A stretch of 5,063 nt of DNA from Paracoccaceae bacterium (GTDB lineage: Bacteria; Pseudomonadota; Alphaproteobacteria; Rhodobacterales; Rhodobacteraceae). The notes beneath the pieces were generated by a model, which saw only the letters and a list, made by a program, of their open reading frames with translations, ran no database searches and was not told the DNA's origin. The stretch is from NCBI GenBank assembly GCA_026997055.1, contig JALWJU010000232.1:1-5063 (forward strand), in the 5' to 3' direction. The first letter of the stretch is position 1; each line of letters opens with the position of its first letter. Position numbers and translations under genes: made by a program. Positions 1-5,063 of this stretch are shown here, in pieces.

Positions 1-29
1 AGGCCGCTATCGAAAATCCCGACCGCCAT
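1..29 (-). CDS. murI: Glutamate racemase, first codons only (partial)
   Basis: Read on the minus strand from the ATG at 29, the ten visible codons give MAVGIFDSGL; the gene continues beyond the left edge. Glutamate racemases characteristically begin with (V/I)G(V/I)FDSGxGGLTV, in which the Asp and Ser of DSG lie in the active site. The enzyme interconverts L- and D-glutamate in the cytoplasm and supplies D-Glu for peptidoglycan. The start is well fixed because an in-frame TAA lies just two codons upstream (positions 38-36). No strong Shine-Dalgarno sequence is visible close to the ATG; AAGCGG is a weak match. The gene lies 163 bases downstream of the oxidoreductase on the same strand, and no terminator with a U-tract separates them, so read-through is possible. 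The call rests on ten residues only. The opposite strand also has a 12-codon tail ending in TAA at 37-39, which I consider a shadow. Confidence 0.72.
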
Positions 30-192
30 GGCCGCTTAATGCCCCCGCCCTGCCGGATAGGCAAGCACCATTCCCCTTCTTCTGCTCACAAACCTCCCAA
101 GGGGGGCTCGGGGACAGCGCCCCCCCGTAACAACTGCGGGCGCGCGGGGGCGGCCTTCTCCGCCCTGCCGCGCCGCATGGGCGCCGCGAAAT
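30..192. other. Gap between oxidoreductase stop and murI start, with G/C-tract inverted repeats
   Basis: This 163-base intergenic stretch has no convincing gene. Its main structure is a seven-base perfect inverted repeat, GGGGGGC at 101-107 and GCCCCCC at 119-125, with an 11-base loop. The same C-tract (118-124) can pair instead with GGGGGCG at 146-152. No run of T follows on the minus strand, so it is a poor intrinsic terminator; it could act as a transcript-stabilising or attenuator-like structure between the oxidoreductase and murI. A GGGAGGT on the minus strand (98-92) resembles a ribosome binding site but precedes only very short reading frames. I found no clear promoter for murI here. 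Confidence 0.55.
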
Positions 193-3100
193 CTATTCCG
201 CCGCCTCGGCCGGCGCCTGTGCCGCCTTGCGCAGGGTCTCGAGCAGGCGCTCGCGCTTCTTCGCCGCCTTTTCGGCCGCCGCCATCTTTACCGGGCCGAA
301 GCCGCGTATTTCCAGCGGCAGGCGGGCCAGCGCCAGGGCGGGCTTGCGGGTCTCGGGGCCAAACAGGCGCAGCACCTCTTCCATGTCCGCCTCGTACTGG
401 CCGATCAGGGCGCGCTCCATGCGCCGCTCGGCGCTGTAGCCGAACGGGTCGAGCGCCGTGCCGCGCAGGCGCCTGAAGCGGGCAAGGCCCATGATCAGGC
501 GCGCCGCACCCTCGGAGAAGCGGCGCTTTTTCGCCCGCCCGTCGGGGCCGGGGCGCGAAAGCAGCGGCGGGGCGAGGTGGAAGGTCAGCCTGAGATCGCC
601 GTCGAAGGTCTCCTCGGCCAGTTCGCGCGACTTTTTCATCAGCCGGGCGACCTCGTATTCGTCCTTGTAAGACAAGAGCTTGTGATAGGCGAGCGCCACC
701 GCCTCGCGCAGTTCCTCGTCCTCGATGCGCTCGACCAGGGCGCGGTATTTGCGCGCCAGCGCCTCGCCCTGATATTCCACCAGATGGGCCGCTCTGAGGG
801 CGATCTTCTCGTCCAGAGATTTCGGCATTTCCACCACCTCGGCCTCCAGGTAGCGCGCCGCCTCCTCCGGGTGCAGCAGCGCCCAGCGGCCCAGCTCGAA
901 GGCGCGCTGGTTCTGCGCCACCGCCTGGCCGTTGAGCGCAATCGCGCCCATGAGAGACTCGTGGCTGATCGGCACCAGCCCCGCCTGCCAGGCCGCGCCC
1001 AGCACCATCATGTTGGAAAAGATGCTGTCGCCGAGCAGGATGCGGGCAAGCTCGGTGGCATCGAACATCGCCAGCCTGTCGCGCAGCCGCGCCTCGAGCG
1101 AGAGCCGCAGCCGCTCGCCGGGGAGCGAAAAATCGGGCTGGCGGGTGAATTCGCCGGTGATGGTCTCGTGGCTGTCCACCACCGCGCCGGTCTTGCCGGT
1201 GGTGGTCAGGCCCAGGGTCGCATGGGCGGCCGAGACCACCAGTTCGCAGCCGATGATCGCATCCGCCTCGCCGGTGGCGACCCGGATCGCGTCGATATCC
1301 TCGGGCCGCTTGGCGAGCTTCAGATGCACGGTCACGGCACCCCCCTTCTGGGCGAGGCCGGCCATTTCCATCATGCCCGCGCCGAGCCCGTCCATATAGG
1401 CGGCCTGGGCCATGATCGCGCCGATGGTCACCACCCCGGTGCCGCCGACCCCGGTGATCACGGTATTGAAGGTGCCCTCGATCGCCGGCAGGTCCGGCGC
1501 GGGCAGGTCCGGCAGGTCCAGTTCTGCCGTCGCCGCCTTTTTCAGCCTGGCGCCGGAGACGGTCACGAAAGAGGGGCAGAAGCCCTCGAGGCAGGTGAAA
1601 TCCTTGTTGCAGGCCGACTGGTCGATCGCCCGCTTGCGGCCCAGCTCGGTATCGAGCGGCACGATCGACACGCAGTTCGACTGCGCCCCGCAATCGCCGC
1701 AGCCCTCGCAGATATCCGGGTTGATCAGCACCCGCTGGTCGGGGTCGGGAAACAGGCCGCGCTTGCGCCGGCGGCGCTTTTCGGCGGCGCAGGTCTGGAT
1801 GTAGAGGATCACCGAGACCCCCTCCACCTCGCGCAGCTTCTTCTGCACCGCCTCCATCTCGGCGCGCGGGTGGCGGGAGATGCCGGGCGGGAAGGCGGCG
1901 AAGTCGATCTCCTCCTTTTCGTCATGGACCACGGCCAGGTGCTTCACCCCCGCGGCCAGCACTTCGCGGGCGATCTGCTCGGGGGGCAGGCCGCCTTCAT
2001 GGGCCTGGCCGCCGGTCATCGCCACCGCGTCGTTATAGAGGATCTTGAAGGTCATGGTGGTGCCGGCGGCCACCGCCGCGCGGATCGCCATCAGGCCCGA
2101 ATGGTTATAGGTGCCGTCGCCCATGTTCTGAAACACATGGCCGGTTTTCGAGAACGGCGCCTCGCCGATCCAGTTGGCGCCCTCGCCGCCCATATGGGTG
2201 AAGCCGATCGTGCTGCGGTCCATCCACTGGACCATGAAATGGCAGCCGATCCCGGCATAAGCCCTTGATCCTTCGGGAACTTTCGTCGAAGTATTATGCG
2301 GGCAGCCGGAGCAGAAATAAGGCAGGCGGGCGGCGATGTCGGGGGCGTTGTCGGCCTGTTTCGCCGCTTCGATCGCCTGAAGCCCCGCCTGCACGCCCTC
2401 GGTGGCGCGCCCCTCCTCGATCAGGATCGCGCCGATCTTTTCGGCGATCATGATCGGATCGAGCGCATAGCGGGTGGGGAAAAGCTCGCGGCCCCGGTCG
2501 TCATACCAGCCATAGATGCGCCGGCCCTGGCGGTTGTCGAAGATCGCCTCCTTGGCCTGCACCTCTATGAGCTTGCGCTTTTCCTCCACCACCACGATCA
2601 GGTCGAGCCCCTCGGCCCAGTCGCGAAAGCCCTGCATGTCCAAGGGCCATGTCTGGCCGATCTTGTAGGTGGTGATCCCGAGGCGCTCGGCCTCGTCGGC
2701 ATTGAGATTGAGCAGCTTGAGCGCATGCACCAGGTCGAGCCAGTTCTTGCCCGCAGCGACAAGGCCGATCTTCGCGCCGGCCTTGCCCCAGATGCGCTTG
2801 TCGATCCGGTTGGCATGGGCAAAGGCCTCGGCGGCGCCGCGCTTGTAGTCGATCATCCGCGCTTCCTGGGCGATGCGGTCGTCGATCAGGCGGATATTGA
2901 GCCCGCCGGGGGGCAGGTCGATCTCGGGGGCGGTGAAGGCAAGGCGGTGCGGATCGCCATTGACCACCGAAGTCACCTCGATCGTGTCCTTCATCACCTT
3001 GAGCCCGGCCCAGACACCGGCAAAACGGCTCAGGGCAAAGCCATAGAGGCCATAGTCGAGGATCTCCTGCACGCCCGCGGGGCTCAGCACCGGGATATAG

Positions 3101-3597
3101 GCATCGACCAGCGCCCAGTCGGACTGGTGCAGCACGGTGGAGCTTTCGCCGGTATGGTCGTCGCCCATCGCCATCAGCACGCCGCCATGCTTCGAGGTGC
3201 CGGCCATGTTGGCATGGCGCAGAACGTCGCCGGAGCGGTCCACCCCCGGCCCCTTGCCATACCAGAGGCCGAACACGCCGTCATGCCTGCCCTCGCCGCG
3301 CAGCTCCGCCTGCTGGGCGCCCCAGAGCGCGGTGGCGGCAAGGTCCTCGTTGAGCCCCGGCTGAAACAGCACGCCGGCCGCTTCCAGCTCGCGCCTGGCC
3401 CGGCTCATCCACAGATCGACCGCGCCCACGGGGCTGCCGCGATAGCCGGTGACCAGGCCCGCGGTATCGAGCCCCGCCGCCACGTCGCGCGCCTTCTGCA
3501 TCAGCATCAGCCGCACCAGCGCCTGGGTGCCGTTCAGCAGCACATCGGTCTTTTCCAGATCGAACCGATCGCCCAGCGTTACCTTGTCCTTGGCCAT
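193..3597 (-). CDS. Indolepyruvate ferredoxin oxidoreductase, single-chain fused form (1134 aa)
   Basis: This cytoplasmic enzyme oxidatively decarboxylates arylpyruvates such as indolepyruvate and phenylpyruvate to aryl-acetyl-CoA with CoA and ferredoxin, in aromatic amino-acid breakdown. The N-terminal 2-oxoacid oxidoreductase domain includes YRGSPVGAVD (52-61). The thiamine-diphosphate domain spans about 425-560: CSGCPHNTS (429-437), GDGTYNHSG (493-501) and, about 20 residues later, YNDAVAMTGGQ (521-531), the usual GDG...N pattern for cofactor and Mg. Iron-sulfur cysteines follow at 630, 633, 636 and 642, then 663, 669 and 674. The gamma-type domain starts near 709 with TGVGGTGVVT (715-724) and includes MAGLAQKGG (745-753). 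The last 220 or so residues form the C-terminal extension of long bacterial homologues (DUF6537 type, from memory). In archaea these parts are separate IorA and IorB subunits. The length is normal for the fused family and no break is seen. The start is supported by GGGAGG six bases upstream. The exact 2-oxoacid substrate cannot be read from sequence. Confidence 0.95.
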   Translation of the reverse strand: MAKDKVTLGDRFDLEKTDVLLNGTQALVRLMLMQKARDVAAGLDTAGLVTGYRGSPVGAVDLWMSRARRELEAAGVLFQPGLNEDLAATALWGAQQAELRGEGRHDGVFGLWYGKGPGVDRSGDVLRHANMAGTSKHGGVLMAMGDDHTGESSTVLHQSDWALVDAYIPVLSPAGVQEILDYGLYGFALSRFAGVWAGLKVMKDTIEVTSVVNGDPHRLAFTAPEIDLPPGGLNIRLIDDRIAQEARMIDYKRGAAEAFAHANRIDKRIWGKAGAKIGLVAAGKNWLDLVHALKLLNLNADEAERLGITTYKIGQTWPLDMQGFRDWAEGLDLIVVVEEKRKLIEVQAKEAIFDNRQGRRIYGWYDDRGRELFPTRYALDPIMIAEKIGAILIEEGRATEGVQAGLQAIEAAKQADNAPDIAARLPYFCSGCPHNTSTKVPEGSRAYAGIGCHFMVQWMDRSTIGFTHMGGEGANWIGEAPFSKTGHVFQNMGDGTYNHSGLMAIRAAVAAGTTMTFKILYNDAVAMTGGQAHEGGLPPEQIAREVLAAGVKHLAVVHDEKEEIDFAAFPPGISRHPRAEMEAVQKKLREVEGVSVILYIQTCAAEKRRRRKRGLFPDPDQRVLINPDICEGCGDCGAQSNCVSIVPLDTELGRKRAIDQSACNKDFTCLEGFCPSFVTVSGARLKKAATAELDLPDLPAPDLPAIEGTFNTVITGVGGTGVVTIGAIMAQAAYMDGLGAGMMEMAGLAQKGGAVTVHLKLAKRPEDIDAIRVATGEADAIIGCELVVSAAHATLGLTTTGKTGAVVDSHETITGEFTRQPDFSLPGERLRLSLEARLRDRLAMFDATELARILLGDSIFSNMMVLGAAWQAGLVPISHESLMGAIALNGQAVAQNQRAFELGRWALLHPEEAARYLEAEVVEMPKSLDEKIALRAAHLVEYQGEALARKYRALVERIEDEELREAVALAYHKLLSYKDEYEVARLMKKSRELAEETFDGDLRLTFHLAPPLLSRPGPDGRAKKRRFSEGAARLIMGLARFRRLRGTALDPFGYSAERRMERALIGQYEADMEEVLRLFGPETRKPALALARLPLEIRGFGPVKMAAAEKAAKKRERLLETLRKAAQAPAEAAE

Positions 3598-3603
3598 GCG
3601 CGC

Positions 3604-3609
3604 CCTCCC
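3604..3609 (-). promoter_or_regulatory. Ribosome binding site of the oxidoreductase
   Basis: On the minus strand GGGAGG lies six bases before the ATG at 3597, a strong Shine-Dalgarno match that fixes this start. It is also a perfect complement to the CCUCCC of the small-RNA candidate at 4819-4898. Confidence 0.8.
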
Positions 3610-3629
3610 GCCGGTTTCGCCTCCGCCTC

Positions 3630-3658
3630 ATAATAGGTCAAACCCCCTGACCTGACCA
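3630..3658 (-). promoter_or_regulatory. Sigma-70-type promoter of the oxidoreductase
   Basis: Read on the minus strand, TGGTCA (3658-3653, four of six matches to TTGACA) is separated by 17 bases from TATTAT (3635-3630, five of six matches to TATAAT). Transcription would start near 3623 and give a leader of about 26 bases that contains the GGGAGG ribosome binding site. The spacer is almost completely occupied by the LysR-type inverted repeat. The prediction is by eye; no start-site data are available. Confidence 0.6.
3635..3653. promoter_or_regulatory. LysR-type operator (T-N11-A inverted repeat)
   Basis: AGGTCA (3635-3640) and TGACCT (3648-3653) form a perfect six-base inverted repeat around a seven-base centre. 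T3638 and A3650 give the T-N11-A signature of LysR-family binding sites. A third half-site, TGACC, follows directly at 3653-3657. The site sits between the divergent oxidoreductase and LysR genes, the usual place for such a regulator to control both its target and itself. It lies within the -35/-10 spacer of the oxidoreductase promoter, which is more typical of repression than of activation from near -65. Binding by the neighbouring protein is inferred. Confidence 0.65.
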
Positions 3659-3753
3659 AATCATTTCTTTGCGACGCCGCGTCGTTTTCCCCCTCGCGCC
3701 CCCCCGCGAAAATGTGCCAAGATGCCGGCCAGAAACGGACGGATTGTTACATT

Positions 3754-4650
3754 ATGGACTGGGACAAGCTCAGAATCTTTCATGCCGTCGCCGATGCCGG
3801 CTCGCTCACCCATGCGGGCGAGGTGCTACACCTGTCGCAATCCGCCGTCTCGCGCCAGATCAAGGCGCTTGAAGAGAGCCTGAACGCCACCCTGTTCCAC
3901 CGCCACGCGCGGGGGCTGATTCTCACCGAGCAGGGCGAGCTTCTGTTCGACGCCACCAGCGCCATGAGCCAGCGGCTCGAAGCGGCCGTGGCCCGCATCC
4001 GCGACAGCAAGGACGAGGTATTCGGCGAGCTGCGCGTGACCACCACCACCGCCTTCGGCTCGCTCTGGCTGGCGCCGCGCCTGCACAAGCTCTACGCCGC
4101 CTATCCGGGGCTGAAGATCGACCTGATGCTGGACGAGCGCGTGCTCGATCTGCCCATGCGCGAGGCCGACGTGGCGATCCGCATGAAGGAGCCGAGCCAG
4201 GCCGACCTGATCCGCAAGCGCCTGATGAGCGTGCGGATGCGCCTCTATGCCACACCCGAATATCTCGACGAATTCGGCATCCCCCGATCCCCCCGGGATC
4301 TCGGCGAACACCGGCTGATCTGCCAGAACGTGCGCTCCGCCCAGGTTTTCGCCGGGTCGCGCTTCACCCACTACCTGCTTACGCTGAACATCGGCTCGCT
4401 GCTGACGGTAAACAATTACTTCGGCGTGCTGCAGGCCATGCTCAACGGGCTGGGCATCGGCGTGCTGCCCGATTATGTGATCCGCGACTTTCCGCAGATC
4501 GTACGGGTCCTGCCGGAACTGGAAAGCCAGGAAGTGCCGGTCTTTCTTGCCTTTCCCGAGGAATTGCGCCACTCCAAGCGCATCGCCGCCTTCCGCGACT
4601 TCGTGACCAGCGAGATCGCCGCCGACCGGCGCGAAGACCGCCAGGGATGA
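3754..4650 (+). CDS. LysR-family transcriptional regulator (298 aa)
   Basis: This is a DNA-binding regulator of normal length for the LysR family. The N-terminal winged helix-turn-helix occupies about residues 1-60: LRIFHAVADAGSLTHAGEVL, then LSQSAVSRQIKALE (27-40) as turn and recognition helix, and LILTEQGELL at the wing. A linker helix follows (about 60-88), then the periplasmic-binding-like effector domain (about 89-290). I chose the ATG at 3754, giving MDWDKLRIF, because LysR proteins normally have the first helix right at the N-terminus; an upstream in-frame ATG at 3712 would add 14 unrelated residues. The ribosome binding site is weak (GGA about ten bases upstream). The gene is divergent from the oxidoreductase across a region with a LysR-type operator, so it probably controls that gene and itself. 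The ligand is unknown. Close relatives may sit beside other genes, so the target remains an inference. Confidence 0.93.
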   Translation: MDWDKLRIFHAVADAGSLTHAGEVLHLSQSAVSRQIKALEESLNATLFHRHARGLILTEQGELLFDATSAMSQRLEAAVARIRDSKDEVFGELRVTTTTAFGSLWLAPRLHKLYAAYPGLKIDLMLDERVLDLPMREADVAIRMKEPSQADLIRKRLMSVRMRLYATPEYLDEFGIPRSPRDLGEHRLICQNVRSAQVFAGSRFTHYLLTLNIGSLLTVNNYFGVLQAMLNGLGIGVLPDYVIRDFPQIVRVLPELESQEVPVFLAFPEELRHSKRIAAFRDFVTSEIAADRREDRQG

Positions 4651-4660
4651 GCCGCGGTGC

Positions 4661-4710
4661 CGAATTTTCTGCGAAAATTCGCTCCGCCCCAGGCCGGGAC
4701 GGGGAGCGAA
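4661..4710. repeat. Overlapping palindromes after the LysR gene
   Basis: CGAATTTT (4661-4668) and AAAATTCG (4674-4681) form a perfect eight-base stem with a five-base loop, ten bases after the LysR stop. TTCGCTCC (4678-4685) and GGAGCGAA (4703-4710) form a second perfect eight-base stem. The two share TTCG (4678-4681), so they cannot both form fully. No U-tract follows either stem, so neither is a classical terminator. They may protect the 3' end of the LysR mRNA or be an extragenic palindromic repeat. Confidence 0.65.
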
Positions 4711-4716
4711 CTCGCC

Positions 4717-4783
4717 GCGCGCAATCGTTGCCGGCGCAACGTTCCCATGCGCCCAGCACATAGCGGCTTTGCAATATGCGCGC
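4717..4783. repeat. Further inverted repeats upstream of the small RNA
   Basis: CGTTGC (4726-4731) and GCAACG (4736-4741) form a six-base stem with a four-base loop. It is enclosed by a more distant pair, GCGCGCA (4717-4723) and TGCGCGC (4777-4783). In such GC-rich DNA the outer pair could be chance. No gene is seen in this stretch. Confidence 0.4.
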
Positions 4784-4812
4784 TTGAAGAGGGGCGCCGC
4801 AGCCCCTAAATC
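4784..4812 (+). promoter_or_regulatory. Promoter of the small-RNA candidate
   Basis: TTGAAG (4784-4789) and TAAATC (4807-4812) are spaced by exactly 17 bases; with the preceding C the pair resembles the CTTGAC/CTATAT pattern of alphaproteobacterial housekeeping promoters. Transcription would begin near 4819-4820, just before the first stem of the small RNA. Confidence 0.6.
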
Positions 4813-4818
4813 TGTTCC

Positions 4819-4898
4819 GAAGCCGATGGCAACGCGTTGTGCCGCGTCGGTTTTACCTCCCTGTTGGACTTGGCCGGGCCGCGCGCCCGGCCTTTTTT
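4819..4898 (+). ncRNA. Small trans-acting RNA candidate, suhB/ar8 (MmgR)-like
   Basis: About 80 nt, starting seven bases after a good -10 box and ending at a strong intrinsic terminator. The first stem-loop pairs CCGA (4823-4826) with TCGG (4847-4850), extended outward by A-U and G-U pairs, and GGCA (4828-4831) with TGCC (4840-4843). A linker of about 21 bases (4851-4871) follows, apparently unpaired and carrying UUACCUCCCUG, a strong anti-Shine-Dalgarno sequence. The terminator stem comes next. The alphaproteobacterial ar8 family (MmgR of Sinorhizobium, Rfam suhB motif) is known, from memory, for a length near 77-80 nt and a single-stranded UUUCCUCCCU-like segment, which fits. No open reading frame of note lies within it. 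Such RNAs usually bind Hfq and block translation. That it is a small RNA is well supported by layout; the family assignment is less certain. Confidence 0.7.
4872..4898 (+). terminator. Rho-independent terminator
   Basis: GGCCGGGC (4872-4879) and GCCCGGCC (4885-4892) form a perfect eight-base stem with loop CGCGC, followed by six T (4893-4898) then CTTT. It is active only in the plus direction. It ends the small RNA and would also stop any read-through from the LysR gene. Confidence 0.92.
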
Positions 4899-4900
4899 CT

Positions 4901-4928
4901 TTGGCAGGAAGCAATATTCATGTATTGT
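4901..4928 (+). promoter_or_regulatory. Possible promoter of the last gene
   Basis: TTGGCA (4901-4906) and TATTGT (4923-4928) are 16 bases apart, directly after the terminator. This would give a leader of about 25 bases for the gene at 4961. It lies in an AT-rich patch that contrasts with the GC-rich surroundings. Confidence 0.4.
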
Positions 4929-4940
4929 GATATGTATTGC
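4911..4940. promoter_or_regulatory. Operator-like AT-rich repeats
   Basis: ATGTATTG occurs twice (4920-4927 and 4932-4939), 12 bases apart. GCAATA (4911-4916) is inverted as TATTGC (4935-4940), so the whole 30-base patch is bounded by complementary ends. It overlaps the possible -10 box of the last gene. The regulator cannot be named from the sequence. Confidence 0.35.
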
Positions 4941-4949
4941 TCACCAGCC

Positions 4950-4954
4950 GGGAG
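4950..4954 (+). promoter_or_regulatory. Ribosome binding site deciding the last start
   Basis: GGGAG lies six bases before the ATG at 4961 but directly abuts the in-frame ATG at 4955, so the second ATG is the better start. Confidence 0.6.
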
Positions 4955-4960
4955 ATGACC

Positions 4961-5063
4961 ATGACCGCCATCACCAGAATTCTCGCCCTCGTCGGGGCTC
5001 TCGCCATCGCCCTTGCCGCCTGGATCGGACCGGACCTGTGGCGCTACAAGCAGGCCTTCGACA
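4961..5063 (+). CDS. Unknown protein with hydrophobic N-terminus (partial)
   Basis: The visible 34 codons begin MTAITRILALVGALAIALAA and continue WIGPDLWRYKQAFD before the window ends; there is no stop. One arginine (residue 6) precedes a run of about 16 hydrophobic residues (7-22), which fits either an uncleaved membrane anchor or a signal peptide, so the product is probably exported or membrane-bound. I do not recognise the family. An in-frame ATG at 4955 would add Met-Thr, but the GGGAG spacing favours 4961. The gene follows the small-RNA terminator and appears to have its own promoter in the AT-rich patch, so it is unlikely to be in an operon with the LysR gene. Confidence 0.65.
   Translation, partial: MTAITRILALVGALAIALAAWIGPDLWRYKQAFD

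Larger units (their letters stand above)
3598..3753. other. Divergent intergenic region, oxidoreductase/LysR
   Basis: These 156 bases separate the two divergent starts. Besides the promoter and LysR box, two short inverted repeats lie on the LysR side: CGACG-CCG-CGTCG (3672-3684), and TCGCG (3694-3698) with CGCGA (3705-3709) around a C-tract, outside which TTTT (3685-3688) and AAAA (3709-3712) are also complementary, sharing A3709. I cannot assign a convincing -35/-10 pair for the LysR gene. Its candidates fall near the AT-rich patch at 3658-3670, close to the operator. Confidence 0.5.

Noticed and set aside
1..39. Plus-strand frame ending in TAA at 37-39 as the tail of a gene
   Set aside because: It uses rare codons (AGG, CTA), and the minus strand of the same bases gives the recognisable glutamate racemase start.
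86..1693. Minus-strand open frame of 535 codons in another frame
   Set aside because: It overlaps the oxidoreductase in a shifted frame, is rich in Arg/Gly/Ala and shows no family motif.
577..2268. Long plus-strand open frame (563 codons) opposite the oxidoreductase
   Set aside because: It is antisense to a gene with clear conserved motifs. Its His/Gly/Ala/Arg-rich composition is what GC-rich codons give in the opposite frame, and it has no recognisable domain.
2296..3633. Second long plus-strand open frame (445 codons)
   Set aside because: Same reason: a mirror of GC-biased codons of the oxidoreductase. It would also run through that gene's start and promoter.
3712..3753. Upstream ATG at 3712 as the LysR start
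   Set aside because: The added residues (MCQDAGQKRTDCYI) do not belong to the family, and the conserved first helix begins directly after the Met at 3754.
3826..4914. Minus-strand open frame of 362 codons opposite the LysR gene
   Set aside because: It is antisense to a clear LysR protein and crosses the terminator and small-RNA region; composition is shadow-like.
4926..4945. CRP-like site TGTGA...TCACC
   Set aside because: The half-sites are ten bases apart instead of six, and the second is imperfect.

Overview
The window looks like ordinary chromosomal DNA from a high-GC alphaproteobacterium, most likely of the Rhodobacterales type. This is inferred from the strongly GC-rich third codon positions, a single-chain indolepyruvate ferredoxin oxidoreductase of the large fused type, a LysR protein beginning MDWDKLRIFHAVADAG, and a small-RNA-like element with an exposed ACCUCCC segment. 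I see no insertion sequence, tRNA, rRNA, CRISPR array or phage gene.

Layout, left to right. At the left edge, on the minus strand, are the first codons of a gene that reads MAVGIFDSGL, the typical start of glutamate racemase (murI). A 163-base gap with G/C-tract inverted repeats separates it from the large minus-strand gene at 193-3597. That gene encodes a 1134-residue indolepyruvate:ferredoxin oxidoreductase, with thiamine-diphosphate domains, iron-sulfur cysteines, the gamma-type domain and a C-terminal extension on one chain. A 156-base divergent intergenic region follows. It contains a LysR-type operator (AGGTCA-N7-TGACCT) lying between the -35 and -10 boxes of a good promoter for the oxidoreductase. 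The plus-strand LysR-family regulator gene runs from 3754 to 4650. The next 310 bases hold nested palindromes, then a complete small-RNA unit: promoter, stem-loop, unpaired anti-Shine-Dalgarno stretch, and strong intrinsic terminator ending near 4898. An AT-rich operator-like patch comes next, and the window ends inside a plus-strand gene for a protein with a hydrophobic N-terminus.

How the parts may work together. The oxidoreductase would convert arylpyruvates, made by transamination of aromatic amino acids, to aryl-acetyl-CoA while reducing ferredoxin. The divergent LysR protein is the natural candidate regulator of this gene, and the operator placement suggests direct control of it. The small RNA resembles the alphaproteobacterial suhB/ar8 (MmgR) type in length and architecture and has its own promoter. 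Its CCUCCC could pair with GGGAGG sites such as the ribosome binding site of the oxidoreductase, but that pairing is generic. The most interesting items are the small RNA and the operator within the promoter. I do not see convincing evidence of a wholly new system.
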